Positions 29,808 through 39,390 are shown, counted from the stretch's first letter. The stretch: DNA of 64,000 bases from Burkholderiales bacterium (GCA_015075225.1 JABTUQ010000003.1:248001-312000); one strand, 5' to 3'. The notes: a model not told the origin generated them from the sequence alone. Made by a program: numbers and translations.

Positions 29808-30620
29808 ATGGCAGAAATTCGTTCTCCCGCAGTGGCCGGGTTATTTTATCCCGCAGATACAGAGCAGCTTGCACAGGAAGTCAGGCACCTGCTTGACATG
29901 TCAATTTCGCACGGAATCAAGCCGAAGGCGTTGATCGTACCGCATGCAGGCTATGTTTACTCTGGTGCCGTTGCTGCAACTGCCTATGCAGCATTGGGCC
30001 CCATGGCTGGTGTGATCAAGCACGTGGTGCTGCTGGGTCCGGCGCATCGCGTGGCAGTGCAGGGCCTTGCCTTGCCCGGAGTGGGTATATTTGAAACTCC
30101 GCTGGGGAAAATCAGGGTAGATCAGCCGCTTGTTGACGCCATTGCTGATCTGCCGCAAGTGGTCGTCAGCCCGGAAGCGCATGCCTGGGAACATTCCCTG
30201 GAAGTTCAGTTGCCGTTTCTGCAAAGTGTGCTGAGCGAATTCACCCTGCTGCCGCTGGTGGTCGGGATGACCTCGCCAGAATCGGTTGCGCAAGTGCTGG
30301 AAGCTGTGTGGGGTGGAGAGGAAACGCTGGTCGTGGTCAGTTCTGATCTGTCGCATTACTTGTCCTATTTCGCCGCGCAGCGCACCGATCATGAAACGGT
30401 GCAGGACATACTGCAGTTGCGCCAGCCGCTTGGACAGCATCAGGCGTGTGGCAATGTGCCAGTCAACGGGTTGATGATCGCCGCACGCAAACATCACCTA
30501 GCGCCTCATTTGCTGGATTTGCGAAATTCGGGAGATACCGCTGGGCCGCGCGATCGCGTGGTGGGTTATGCGGCGATTGCGTTTGATGAAGGAGGAGACG
30601 GCAATGATGGAATCCATTGA
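29808..30620 (+). CDS. amrB: AmmeMemoRadiSam system protein B (MEMO1 family)
   Basis: A 270-residue MEMO1-like protein with RSPAVAGLFYPAD, VPHAGYVYSGAVAATAYA, HVVLLGPAHRVAVQGLAL and VVVSSDLSHYLSY, the metal-binding or pseudo-catalytic His and Asp positions of the fold, which is related to extradiol dioxygenases. The second of two adjacent starts (ATG 29808) is chosen; AGGAG precedes it. It heads a four-gene operon with 17, 8 and 4 base overlaps. The reaction is not established for bacteria; the family always travels with the next two genes. Confidence 0.9.
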   Translation: MAEIRSPAVAGLFYPADTEQLAQEVRHLLDMSISHGIKPKALIVPHAGYVYSGAVAATAYAALGPMAGVIKHVVLLGPAHRVAVQGLALPGVGIFETPLGKIRVDQPLVDAIADLPQVVVSPEAHAWEHSLEVQLPFLQSVLSEFTLLPLVVGMTSPESVAQVLEAVWGGEETLVVVSSDLSHYLSYFAAQRTDHETVQDILQLRQPLGQHQACGNVPVNGLMIAARKHHLAPHLLDLRNSGDTAGPRDRVVGYAAIAFDEGGDGNDGIH

Positions 30621-31200
30621 ACAGCATAAACAGGGTGTAATCCTGTTGCAGATCGCACGCCAGGCAATAAATCAGGCTTTGCGCGTATCGCACCCGGCTG
30701 TGAAGCTGGAATCTGATATGGATTGGCTCTATCTGCCCGGTGCTACCTTCGTGACGCTGATGCAGCACGGAGAATTGCGTGGTTGTATCGGTTCGCTGCA
30801 AGCTTGTGACCCGCTGATTGAGGATGTGAACCGCAATGCCGTATCGGCCGCGTTGCGTGATCCGCGTTTCATGCCTTTGATGGCGGATGAGCTGGATTCG
30901 GTTCGTGTGGAGGTGTCACTGCTATCCGGATTGCAGCCGGTCAACTTCACCAGAGAATCCGATGCACTGGCTCAACTGCGTCCGGCTATTGACGGCCTGG
31001 TGCTGGAATATGGCGCGCATCGCAGTACTTTCCTGCCGCAGGTTTGGGAAACTCTGCCGGATCCGGTGCAATTTCTAGCCAAATTGAAATCAAAGGCGCG
31101 TTTGCCGGAGAGTTTCTGGGATGAGGAAATCAGATTGTCGCGTTATACCGTCAGCAAATGGCGGGAAACCGATCAAGAGCAGGAGGTGGCGTATGGATGA
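30604..31200 (+). CDS. amrA: AmmeMemoRadiSam system protein A (AMMECR1 domain)
   Basis: The 198-residue protein has the AMMECR1 hallmark HGELRGCIGSLQACDPL, then VSAALRDPRFMPLMADELDS, VRVEVSLLS and a C-terminal LEYGAHRSTFLPQVWETL. ATG 30604 is supported by GGAGGAG upstream and overlaps amrB by 17 bases. The function is unknown; the conserved cysteine-containing loop suggests a nucleotide or RNA substrate site in published structures, but that is uncertain. Confidence 0.9.
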   Translation: MMESIEQHKQGVILLQIARQAINQALRVSHPAVKLESDMDWLYLPGATFVTLMQHGELRGCIGSLQACDPLIEDVNRNAVSAALRDPRFMPLMADELDSVRVEVSLLSGLQPVNFTRESDALAQLRPAIDGLVLEYGAHRSTFLPQVWETLPDPVQFLAKLKSKARLPESFWDEEIRLSRYTVSKWRETDQEQEVAYG

Positions 31201-32290
31201 GCCGATTGGTGTGGCAGAGCGTTTCCCTGCGAGATACTGGCACCGGCTGGATGATGGGCGCATCCAGTGTGATTTGTGTCCACGTGACTGCAAACTGCAT
31301 GACGGACAGCGCGGCGCCTGTTTTGTACGCGGGCGGGTGGGGGATTCAATGGTACTGACAACCTACGGGCGTTCCTCCGGTTTTTGCATTGATCCGATCG
31401 AGAAAAAGCCTTTGAACCAGTTTTATCCCGGCAGCAGCGTGCTGTCGTTTGGTACTGTCGGCTGTAATTTGGCCTGCAAGTTCTGCCAAAATTGGGATAT
31501 TTCGAAATCCCGCAGCTTTGACAAGCTGCAGGATCAGGCCAGCCCGGAAGCAATTGCGCGCTGTGCCGAGCAATATCATTGTAAAAGCGTGGCATTTACC
31601 TACAACGACCCGGTGATTTTTGCCGAGTACGCGATGGATGTGGCTGATGCTTGCCATACCAGGGGCATCAAAACGGTCGCGGTGACAGCCGGGTATATGC
31701 ATCCGCAGCCACGGCGTGATTTTTTTGCCAGAATGGATGCGGCCAATGTCGATCTCAAGGCATTTACCGAGGCGTTTTACGTCAGGCAGACCGGGTCGCA
31801 TTTGCAGCCGGTGTTGGATACCTTGCGTTATCTGCGGCATGAAACTGATGTCTGGCTGGAATTGACTACGCTGCTGATTCCGGGATTGAATGATTCCAGC
31901 GAGGAGATTGCCGCCATGAGCCACTGGATCATGAGGGAGCTGGGCCCCGATGTGCCGCTGCATTTCAGTGCCTTCCATCCGGATTACAAAATGGATGATG
32001 TCCCGTCCACACCCTCGGAAACATTGATCCGGGCGCGTGGAATCGCGCTGGATGCCGGACTGCATTACGTATACACCGGTAATGTGCATTACAGGGAAGG
32101 CGATACCACGATTTGCCCGGGGTGCGGCAGCGCCGTCATCGTGCGCGACTGGTACGAAATCGAACAATATCATCTGACGGAGGACGGGTATTGTGAACAG
32201 TGCCACACCCGGATTGCCGGTCATTTTGAGCCATTCACCGGCCAGTTCGGCAGACAGCGTATTCCCATCAAAATAGGAGCGATGACATGA
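31193..32290 (+). CDS. amrS: AmmeMemoRadiSam radical SAM enzyme
   Basis: A 365-residue radical SAM protein with the cluster motif CNLACKFC near residue 90, preceded by a cysteine-bearing region (CDLCPRDCKL). Downstream are FTYNDPVIFAEYAMD, GYMHPQPRR and LKAFTEAFY, all typical of the PflA-related AmrS group, and a C-terminal ribbon CPGCGSAV...CEQCHTR. ATG 31193 overlaps amrA by 8 bases. It should cleave SAM to a 5'-deoxyadenosyl radical; the target is unknown but probably involves the two partner proteins. Confidence 0.92.
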   Translation: MDEPIGVAERFPARYWHRLDDGRIQCDLCPRDCKLHDGQRGACFVRGRVGDSMVLTTYGRSSGFCIDPIEKKPLNQFYPGSSVLSFGTVGCNLACKFCQNWDISKSRSFDKLQDQASPEAIARCAEQYHCKSVAFTYNDPVIFAEYAMDVADACHTRGIKTVAVTAGYMHPQPRRDFFARMDAANVDLKAFTEAFYVRQTGSHLQPVLDTLRYLRHETDVWLELTTLLIPGLNDSSEEIAAMSHWIMRELGPDVPLHFSAFHPDYKMDDVPSTPSETLIRARGIALDAGLHYVYTGNVHYREGDTTICPGCGSAVIVRDWYEIEQYHLTEDGYCEQCHTRIAGHFEPFTGQFGRQRIPIKIGAMT

Positions 32291-32937
32291 CAGCGGTCAA
32301 CATTCCGGCGGGTTCCGCTGAGCTGGGTGGAGAACTGGTTTTGCCACCAGCAGCAGCGGGGGTCGTGCTGTTTGCGCATGGCAGCGGCAGCAGCCGTTTC
32401 AGCCCGCGCAATACTTTTGTCGCAAAGGTGTTGCAACGGCGGGGCATCGGCACGTTGCTGTTCGATTTGTTGACGCGCACGGAAGATCAGGATTATGCGC
32501 AGCGGTTTGATATTGATCTGCTGACGCAGCGTCTGCTGGCCGCGACAGACTGGTTGCAGACGAATCCCGAAACCAGGGCATTGAAGATCGGCTATTTTGG
32601 CGCCAGCACTGGTGCTGCTGCCGCCTTGCAAGCCTCTGCCGAAAGAAAAGCAGTTGTGGCCGCCGTGGTGTCACGCGGTGGCCGCCCCGATCTGGCGGGG
32701 GAGCCTGCCTTGGGCCAGGTGGCGGCGCCAACATTGCTGATTGTGGGTGGAGCAGATTACGGCGTGATCGAATTGAACGAACAGGCTTTCGCCATGATGA
32801 ATTGCAAGAAACAATTGAGCCTGGTGCCAGGTGCTACCCATCTGTTCGAGGAGCCAGGTACGCTGGAACAGGCAGCGCAACTGGCGGCAGACTGGTTTGC
32901 CCGATATTTGTGCAATCAGAAGGAAGGTGGTGCGTGA
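32287..32937 (+). CDS. Alpha/beta hydrolase (dienelactone hydrolase-like)
   Basis: The 216-residue protein has HGSGSSRFSPRN (oxyanion loop), the nucleophile elbow GASTG near residue 105, an Asp in GGADYGVIELN and a His in GATHLFEEP, so the full catalytic triad is present. ATG overlaps the radical SAM stop by 4 bases (ATGA), placing it in the AmmeMemoRadiSam operon. It has no signal peptide. A hydrolytic step linked to the radical SAM system is an inference from the overlap. Confidence 0.82.
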   Translation: MTAVNIPAGSAELGGELVLPPAAAGVVLFAHGSGSSRFSPRNTFVAKVLQRRGIGTLLFDLLTRTEDQDYAQRFDIDLLTQRLLAATDWLQTNPETRALKIGYFGASTGAAAALQASAERKAVVAAVVSRGGRPDLAGEPALGQVAAPTLLIVGGADYGVIELNEQAFAMMNCKKQLSLVPGATHLFEEPGTLEQAAQLAADWFARYLCNQKEGGA

Positions 32938-33072
32938 TTTTCCGGTGCTGGAAATCCCAGGGTTGTTTACACGGGAGCTGATTGATACCAGCAAACAGAT
33001 TCATAAGGCTGCGGATAAACTCTGGAGAAATCCTGTGATTACATGATCCGTGCCGGAATCTCCCGATGTTGA

Positions 33073-33573
33073 TCACAATTCTGGTTGTTCAAACCAGGTA
33101 CGCAGTATTTCTTCGCTGACGACACCCATATGTTTGTGTTTGTTGCCCTTGGCATCTACAAAAAATGTCAGTGGCAGCTCACCACGCCAACGCGAATCGA
33201 CATCCCGATAAATTATTTCGGGAAAGTGCTCGCTGAACACCCAGGTTTCAGGAAGTTGCAGATCATGCGTTGTCATGGTTTGCCAAATTACACTTTTATC
33301 CAGAAACGGATCAGCCGCAACAATGACGATTTCATGCCCGGGATAGATTTTTTGCATCCTCCCGAGCAAAGCCAGCTCATCCATACAATAGCTGCAGGTT
33401 TCCGACCAGAATGTCAGTAGAAATGGCTTGCCATTATTCCTATCCTGGATCTGGGTAAAGCTGCCTTTGACGAATGGGTGAATCGTCGCCTGCGGAGGGC
33501 TGGCTAAGGTCATCGTTGCTGCCATCCAGAGGCTGGCAGCAAGCAGGCTGAAGTATATTACCCGGTTTTTCAT
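33073..33573 (-). CDS. Secreted thioredoxin-like protein (TlpA-like)
   Basis: A 166-residue protein with a signal peptide (first 25 residues, cut after TLAS) and a thioredoxin fold: PFLLTFWSETCSYCMDELAL, with CSYC as the active-site pair, then IVIVAADPFLD, and the cis-Pro strand GELPLTFFVDAKG. It lies 23 bases downstream of the beta-propeller gene with AGGAG before its ATG, so the two are probably co-transcribed. A likely role is to keep periplasmic cysteines reduced, perhaps those in the neighbour's CACC motif. Confidence 0.82.
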   Translation of the reverse strand: MKNRVIYFSLLAASLWMAATMTLASPPQATIHPFVKGSFTQIQDRNNGKPFLLTFWSETCSYCMDELALLGRMQKIYPGHEIVIVAADPFLDKSVIWQTMTTHDLQLPETWVFSEHFPEIIYRDVDSRWRGELPLTFFVDAKGNKHKHMGVVSEEILRTWFEQPEL

Positions 33574-33596
33574 TTTTTACTCCTGGTCAACTGATG

Positions 33597-34907
33597 TCAG
33601 AAATGCTGCATTCCCAATTCTTCACGTTTGCCATCCTTGCTTTGTGTCCAGACGATCAGGAATTCCTTTCCAGCTGGTACAACTCGTGGAAAGGCTGCCC
33701 TGACATCAGGTGAAGAAACCCTTACCGGATCACTGAATGTGCCATCCTCGCGTTTCTCTGCTGCAAAAATTGCCAATCCGTTTTCCGCAAAACCATCCCA
33801 GACGACGACCAGTCTGCCATATTCATTAATTGCCACATCACCATGCAAGCCACTGTCATCACTCATTCTGAGTGGTGCGGACCATTGTTTTCCACCATCT
33901 GTGCTTTGGAGATAATAGATACCACTATGCTCGGGATGACCGGTTCCTACGACGGTATGAACGTGATTCCGATATTCACCCTGCCCGAACGCCATGCCAC
34001 CGCCAATATGCGGGCATCCTTCAAAAAACCAGTTGAACTCGCCAACGGTGCCCAGACGTTGCCAATTCTGTCCGCGCAATGTGCCAAACGACATATCGGA
34101 AGGTTGCTTGTCGCGATAAAGCACATGCAAGGTATCCTGATGCAGGCGTGCCGATGTCCAGCAGCAGGCGCAGGTCACTTCATCCAGCGTTATCGTGTCA
34201 CTCCAGCTAAGCCCTCCATCGACAGAATGCGCGTGGCGTATCCCTTGCGTGCCTTTGATTTCGCTTCGTCCGTGCCGGCTATCCAGCCAGACCAGATGTA
34301 ATTGCTTTTCATCCCCATCGGTGGCAAAGAAACCGTGAGAACCTTCATTCCAGTCAGTTGGACTGCTGCTAGGCTGCCAATGTTGTCCACCATCAATCGA
34401 GCGTGCGATGACCATCGGTCCGGCGCTATGCGATGCACCCTCTTTGTAGCTTGTCCAGAAAGCAAGCAGATGATCGCCTGATACCGCCAGACGCGCGTCA
34501 TTGCTACGTGCCAGGGATGGCTTCAGTGTCTGGCCTGCATCAACTGCAACGGGATTGGACCAGGTCTTGCCGCTATCTCCAGATGTCTTCAGTACGACGG
34601 ATTGCTTGCCATTCTCGTTCAGGCCCAGCAGCAGGTAGATCTTGTTTTTCTTTTCTACGATATCCAGGCTGATCACACCATCCGGTTTAGGGGGCATTTT
34701 ATGTTTGCTGTGATCAGTTTTTTCCGTTTTCATGGTTGCTGTCGATGCATCCTGCTGAACAGATGCCGCAGGAGCACCTTCATTTTTGTATTGAGCTTCC
34801 GCAGCCTCCAGCAGCTGGCCAGGATTCAATCCGAAAACTGATATAAACAGGGTCAAAACAAATAAATATGGCGTACTAATATTTGATGCATTTGTGCGGA
34901 TCTTCAT
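33597..34907 (-). CDS. Secreted beta-propeller (BNR/sialidase-like repeats)
   Basis: From ATG 34907 the 436-residue protein has a signal segment (YLFVLTLFISVFGLNPG), a short His/Lys/Met-rich stretch DHSKHKMPPKPDG and then at least five Asp-box repeats such as SGDSGKTW, SIDGGQHW, SVDGGLSW and STDGGKQW, the marks of a six-bladed propeller of the sialidase fold. A cysteine cluster TCACCW lies in one blade. The sialidase catalytic Arg triad cannot be assigned. ATG 34937 is an alternative start. The His/Met stretch and CACC suggest copper or another metal, a guess. Confidence 0.72.
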   Translation of the reverse strand: MKIRTNASNISTPYLFVLTLFISVFGLNPGQLLEAAEAQYKNEGAPAASVQQDASTATMKTEKTDHSKHKMPPKPDGVISLDIVEKKNKIYLLLGLNENGKQSVVLKTSGDSGKTWSNPVAVDAGQTLKPSLARSNDARLAVSGDHLLAFWTSYKEGASHSAGPMVIARSIDGGQHWQPSSSPTDWNEGSHGFFATDGDEKQLHLVWLDSRHGRSEIKGTQGIRHAHSVDGGLSWSDTITLDEVTCACCWTSARLHQDTLHVLYRDKQPSDMSFGTLRGQNWQRLGTVGEFNWFFEGCPHIGGGMAFGQGEYRNHVHTVVGTGHPEHSGIYYLQSTDGGKQWSAPLRMSDDSGLHGDVAINEYGRLVVVWDGFAENGLAIFAAEKREDGTFSDPVRVSSPDVRAAFPRVVPAGKEFLIVWTQSKDGKREELGMQHF

Positions 34908-35133
34908 GTTTTTTCTGCTGATTTTGAATTGGGCCATGATTTTAATATCCGTTGATGGTTTATCAGTGCGACAAATTGCCGCACTGATTTGGCAGGCTGA
35001 TGAAGTGTTGCAGTCAAGTATAAAAAACAAAAACCTTTGTGGATCATAAGATATTAATTTCTCCCGGTTTGTGTTTAAGTCCGGCAGTCTGTCAGGGTAA
35101 ACTGGCACGCTTTGTTTGTTGGAAGAAAACAGG

Positions 35134-35514
35134 ATGAAACAGATTTTGCTGGTTGCCTCGGGCGGTGCCATAGGCTCAATTTTTCGTTATCTGCTCTCGG
35201 GCTGGGTGTTGCACCAGGTGGCAGGCTGGCGGTTTCCGCTGGCGACCTTTACGATCAATCTGACTGGTTGTTTTATGGTTGGCTTGCTGGGTGCGCTGGT
35301 TGTAAAGCATGGGTACTTCTCGGCAGATACCCGTTTGTTTTTGTTTACCGGGATTGCCGGCGGATTTACCACCTTTTCAGCCTTTGGGCTGGAAACCTTT
35401 TATCTGCTGCGTCAGGGAGAAGTGCTGGTTGCGGGTGGTTATGCATTGGCCAGCGTGGTGGTAGGGCTGCTGGTGTTGTGGCTGGGTTTCAGCATGATTC
35501 CGGCTCGTGGCTGA
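35134..35514 (+). CDS. crcB: Fluoride channel CrcB (FluC)
   Basis: The 126-residue membrane protein has four hydrophobic segments and the family motifs GGAIGSIFRYLLS, TFTINLTGCFMVG and GGFTTFSAFGLE. It exports fluoride as a dimer. ATG 35134 is preceded by an AGGA-type site. No fluoride riboswitch is visible upstream. It is divergent from the beta-propeller gene. Confidence 0.93.
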   Translation: MKQILLVASGGAIGSIFRYLLSGWVLHQVAGWRFPLATFTINLTGCFMVGLLGALVVKHGYFSADTRLFLFTGIAGGFTTFSAFGLETFYLLRQGEVLVAGGYALASVVVGLLVLWLGFSMIPARG

Positions 35515-35563
35515 CCCCGCTGGATTGCGCTGGATTGTGCCTGCAGGATAAGTTGCTTTATTT

Positions 35564-36805
35564 TCATCCTGCTCTGCCATCATTTTCATTGAGTGAAGTC
35601 AGGATTTCCTGGTAGGCAAGCCTGAGTTCTGCTTGCTGTTCCGCCGGAATGGCATGGGCAGACAGGCAATGCTCGAATACCTCATGAACACTGAGTTCTT
35701 CTAGTGTGCCACCTTCTCCGGTTTGATCGAGTATCTGGCGGATGATCCGGTTATTTTTGATGCGGATGATTTCAAGCGATGAACCTTCGATAGTGGATTG
35801 CAGCCGTTCCGGTAGATTGGTAATCAACTCATCCCCTTCATAAATGATTTCCAGCCAGGCGCAGGAATGTTCGGCAATGAGCCTGGAAATCCTGTCGCTA
35901 ATTTCTTTCCAGTTTCCTTTGATGCGTTCGAGGGGCTGAAAAACCGGAATGCGGATCAGTCTGACGTCAGCAGGGGTTGTCGAACCGGAGTGATTGAATT
36001 CCACCAGACAGATACTTTTTTCCTGACCGGCTTCGCCGAATCCCATCGGCAGGGGAGAGCCGCTGTAACGCATGACAGGAGAATCATTGACGCATTGGGG
36101 TACGTGCAGGTGGCCCAGCGCGAGGTAATCCATATCCGCAGGAAAAATACCGGCCGGCACATGCGCCAGTGACCCGACATATAACTCCCGCACACCATCG
36201 CCTTCAATCGTCTGTCCACCGGCAACGAAAAGATGTCCCATGGTAATGATCGGGATGGCAGGGGACAGCGCGGCACGCTGCAGTCTGGCCTGATTGATGA
36301 CAGCAGCGTAATGGTCGCGGATTCCCTCGATGAGTTTGCGGGATTTGTCCTGCATGCTTTCACCAGCTTCGGCCAGCCGGATATCTCGATCGCGCAGATG
36401 CGGAATGGCACAGACGATCAGCTCTGCCACGCCTGCTGTATTGTGGAGAATGAGCACTTCATCGGCCGGATCGCCGGATAGGCTGCCGGTGACATGCACA
36501 TCCAGCGCCTTGAGCAATTCCCGGGGGGCACTGAGAAAGGAAGGGGAATCATGGTTTCCCGCGATGATGACCACATGGCGGCAGGAAGAGGCGGCAACGC
36601 AGTGCAGAAAGCGGTAATAAAGTTGCTGTGCGTGATTGCCAGGTGTACTGGTATCAAAAATATCTCCCGCAATCAGTAACGCATCCACTTGTTCCTGTTC
36701 GATTGTTTCTATTAGCCAGGTAAGGAAAGCCTCGAATTCATCGTGTCGTTTGCGGCCGTACAAGGTTTGCCGATATGCCGATCGGAGGTATGGAGAATTT
36801 TTCGT
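35564..36805 (-). pseudogene. sbcD: Exonuclease SbcD with a decayed start
   Basis: Most of the nuclease is open from 36763: YGRKRHDEFEAFLTWLIETI, LLIAGDIFDTSTPGNHAQ, VIIAGNHDSPSFLSAP and LALGHLHVPQ are the metal-binding phosphodiesterase motifs II to V. The first motif, normally M-x-I-L-H-T-S-D-W-H-x-G, lies upstream in a different frame as ILHTSDRHIGK, with ACG in place of the start codon at 36805 and Arg for Trp. One base is missing in the AAA run before TTGTAC. Without this motif the metal centre is incomplete, so the SbcCD nuclease may be lost although sbcC is intact. Confidence 0.72.
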
Positions 36806-36908
36806 TGGATAGCTGGAAAATGTTGGCGAAAATAACTCTAATTATGAAATTGATGGTTTTGTACGCAAATTGTTCGAGGGTAATGCATTTCACTGGATCG
36901 AGTAAGGA

Positions 36909-37870
36909 TCACCTTTGTTTGGCTATGTTATATGGTGTTGAAACTGCCTTGTTTCCAAAGAGATGCGAGAGCAAAGCGTTGGCGTAATATTTTGTGAGAC
37001 GGTCAATCATTCTGTGCCAACCGAGATAATTCCAAGATAGCGTTGCCACTCCATGGAAATTCTTCATCCACTGTTTGAGTCGACTGTCACTTAAGCATTG
37101 ACATTCTGAACATGATAGATGTTGTCTATCACGCGCTGACCTGCAGCGATGATGAGCGATGAGCAATGTTTCTGCCGGGTAATTTGTTTATGCGTGGGTA
37201 ACCATCAGTGCTGAGGATGACATCATATTTAACAGAGGGATAAGCGCTGGTTCATTGCTGGGTACTGGTGCCTTGCAGTATACAGCGCTTGGTTTCACCA
37301 TGACGATCCCGTACCACTAATACGGAAGTACCTGTTCTTTTGATGTCCCTTTCTTGTCAGCTTTGCCACCTCGCTTGCGTGCAGACCTGGGTAACCGGCG
37401 CTGGCCCTTTAAAGTTCAGAAAATAGGTTTCATCGGCTTCGACAATACCATTCATTTTGCCGGGTTGACGAGCTGCGGGGTGCAGAAAACGATGACGCCA
37501 CTTAAAGCTTTGTATTATTGGCTATCCACAGCTATCTGCTGATTGACGGATGTAATCCCTGAATCAGGGTTTGCTCATACTCAAACCATTTATCTGTGGC
37601 GTAACCGTGCCAGTGGCGTGCCTGTAGGCATTGAACGTGCGATGGCATTGGCGGCAACGATAACGTTGCGGTGTTGACATTCCCCAACGATATAGCTCAG
37701 TAGGTTGCAATCGGGACAAACAGGTTTGTCAGGCTGATGGCCTTCGATCAGTGCGATGACTTCATCAATGTCTCTTTTCCTGCCAGCCTTTTTCGCAGTT
37801 GCTCTCGTTGATGACGGCTCATGCGTTCTATTGAACTCATCAATCTTTGAATTCGTTGATCTCATTGTGG
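36909..37870 (-). mobile_element. IS1595-family remnant
   Basis: Several broken minus-strand frames belong to one transposase: a zinc-ribbon start (KPVCPDCNLLSYIVGECQHR), a DDE part around 37200-37430 with VLVVRDRHGETK and YDVILSTDGYP, and the C-terminal DSRLKQWMKNFHGVAT and NYLGWHRMIDRLTKY. Stops and shifts interrupt it throughout. No clear inverted repeats were found. Confidence 0.65.
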
Positions 37871-38005
37871 ACTCCTCATTCTATGGCTCAATGCACGTTC
37901 GACAGCTCATTCAATAATTAATTGTTACATAGCCTTTTATTTTGCTGTAAGTATCGAATGCTGATTGACGCTGATCGGGTTAATCGGTATAGTTACCGAC
38001 TTTTC

Positions 38006-38080
38006 CGGGGTGTAGCGTAGCCTGGTAGCGCGCCTGGTTTGGGACCAGGATGTCGGGAGTTCAAATCTCTCACCCGACCA
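38006..38080 (+). tRNA. tRNA-Pro (TGG), one base short in the acceptor stem
   Basis: Anticodon loop TTTGGGA between CCTGG and CCAGG stems, a T loop TTCAAAT and an encoded CCA are present. The 3' acceptor strand CACCCG should be CACCCCG to pair with CGGGGTG, so one C is missing. Confidence 0.8.
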
Positions 38081-38120
38081 ATTTACGTGTATTTGATGAG
38101 CCAAAGCCGGTTTGATGGCA

Positions 38121-38190
38121 GTGCCGTAGCTCAGCCGGATGGGCACCAGCCTTCTAGCTGGGGTTACGGTTCATTCCTGTCAGGCACGCC
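38121..38190 (+). tRNA. tRNA-Arg (TCT), several bases short
   Basis: Clear similarity to a bacterial Arg tRNA: GTAGCTCAGCCGGAT in the D arm, ACCAGCCTTCTAGCTGG around the anticodon TCT, CCTGTC and GGCACGCC at the end. Bases are missing in the acceptor stem, D arm, anticodon loop and T arm, each where a doublet or triplet is expected. As written it would not fold properly. Confidence 0.6.
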
Positions 38191-38236
38191 GGGTCTGATC
38201 CTGGTTTACAAGATCAACTGGTCGTTCAGATCCATG

Positions 38237-38310
38237 GTGGCTGTAGCTCAGCTGGTAGAGTCCGGATTGTGATTCCGGTTGTCGTGGGTTCGAGTCCCAT
38301 CAACACCCCA
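38237..38310 (+). tRNA. tRNA-His (GTG), two bases short
   Basis: GTGGCTGTAGCTCAGCTGGT, anticodon loop TTGTGAT with GTG, and the T arm GTGGGTTCGAGTCCCA are clear and CCCA is encoded. One C is missing before the anticodon stem and one C in the 3' acceptor strand (CAACACC where CAGCCACC is expected). Confidence 0.75.
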
Positions 38311-38423
38311 TCGGCATCAAGCGCGTTTCATTCTTTAATTTTCCAATTCTTCGGTTGTTGTTCTGGTAGATAGTTTTGCGCTATCGTGATGTGCGTTCTA
38401 GACATTTTCCTCAATGTTGTTTT

Positions 38424-38630
38424 CTAGGGAACCTCTGAAAAACTATCTGTGTTGTCATTTCTGCGTTAAAAATCGGCTCAAAATGCTCATTTATTACGGA
38501 TAAACTCCGTTTTTTACCCGGCGCCAGCGCCTCACCCTACGGGCTAGCCTTACAGCTGTTCGCTGCGTTTTACTTGTGTCTCCTATTTTTGCCTTGAATT
38601 GACTGCCTCGCTGACGTTTTGAAGCTTCCG
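38424..38630. repeat. 148-bp repeat family, copy C with an internal insert
   Basis: The outer parts match copies A and B, but about 60-70 bases (38515-38585) with an inverted GC-rich string (CACCCTACGGGCTAG) replace the middle of the right half. The right end is also degraded (GTTTTGAAGCTTCC). Confidence 0.7.
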
Positions 38631-38643
38631 GGTGTGTTCTCAA

Positions 38644-39390
38644 TCAAGTCAACCAGACGATAGCGCAAGCTAGCTGGACGAACGACAGGAAGGATTGTGC
38701 GAGAGTTTGTCGTAGCGCGTGGCGATGCGTCTGGTGCTGATACGTGGAAAACGCTCGATCAGTTGCGGCTCTTGTAGATATGGCGGTCGAACGTGCGCGG
38801 GTTGAGTCTGTTGGGCGTGGCGGGATGACCGCCTGACTGCCTTGGTTTGTAATCGCGGTGACGAGGCATCCGGTCGTACCCTTTGTCGGCCACAACAGAT
38901 TCGACGGGCTGATCCTTGGTCAGTGCGGTCGGCATTCGACTATCGGCAATCTGGCCGGCCGAAGGGTATCTGCCAGCCAGATTTAAGGCATCCACGGCGA
39001 CATGCGGTTGGTGGTCAGTCCGCTCCGTGAACGGCAATTTCCTGTTGGCCTGCTTTTGAGCGCCAGAGGGAGTGCTGGTGGGCGCGCACGATAGTCAGTC
39101 AATGAACAAATGCTCCATGTCAGCATCGCCTTGCGGTGCTGTTGCCACACGCTCCCAGACACCTTTCTCGCGCCAGCGCAGCGGACGAAGATCCGATGCC
39201 AATGCCAAGCTCTTCGGGCAGGTCACGCCACGGACTGCCGGTACGCATGATCGAGAACGACTTCGACAAAGCGTCGGTTGTCCTTCGCCGTACAGCAGGA
39301 TCGCCAACCCTTCTTGCCAACAATAACTGCTCAATGCGTGCCCTGGTCATCTCGTAACATCGTCGGTCCATCTGACTCCTGCGCAAAGAG
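38644..39390 (-). pseudogene. IS5-family transposase remnant
   Basis: Minus-strand pieces read RRCYEMTRARIEQLLLARR, SIMRTGSPWRDLPEELG, REKGVWERVATAPQGDADME and HLFID, then VVADKGYDRMPRHRDYK, and end LAQSFLSFVQLACAIVWLT. All are typical of one IS5-type transposase, read across several shifts. It abuts the 3' end of cti. Confidence 0.75.

Noticed and set aside
35040..35133. Fluoride riboswitch before crcB
   Set aside because: The conserved pseudoknot pattern of the crcB motif could not be found.
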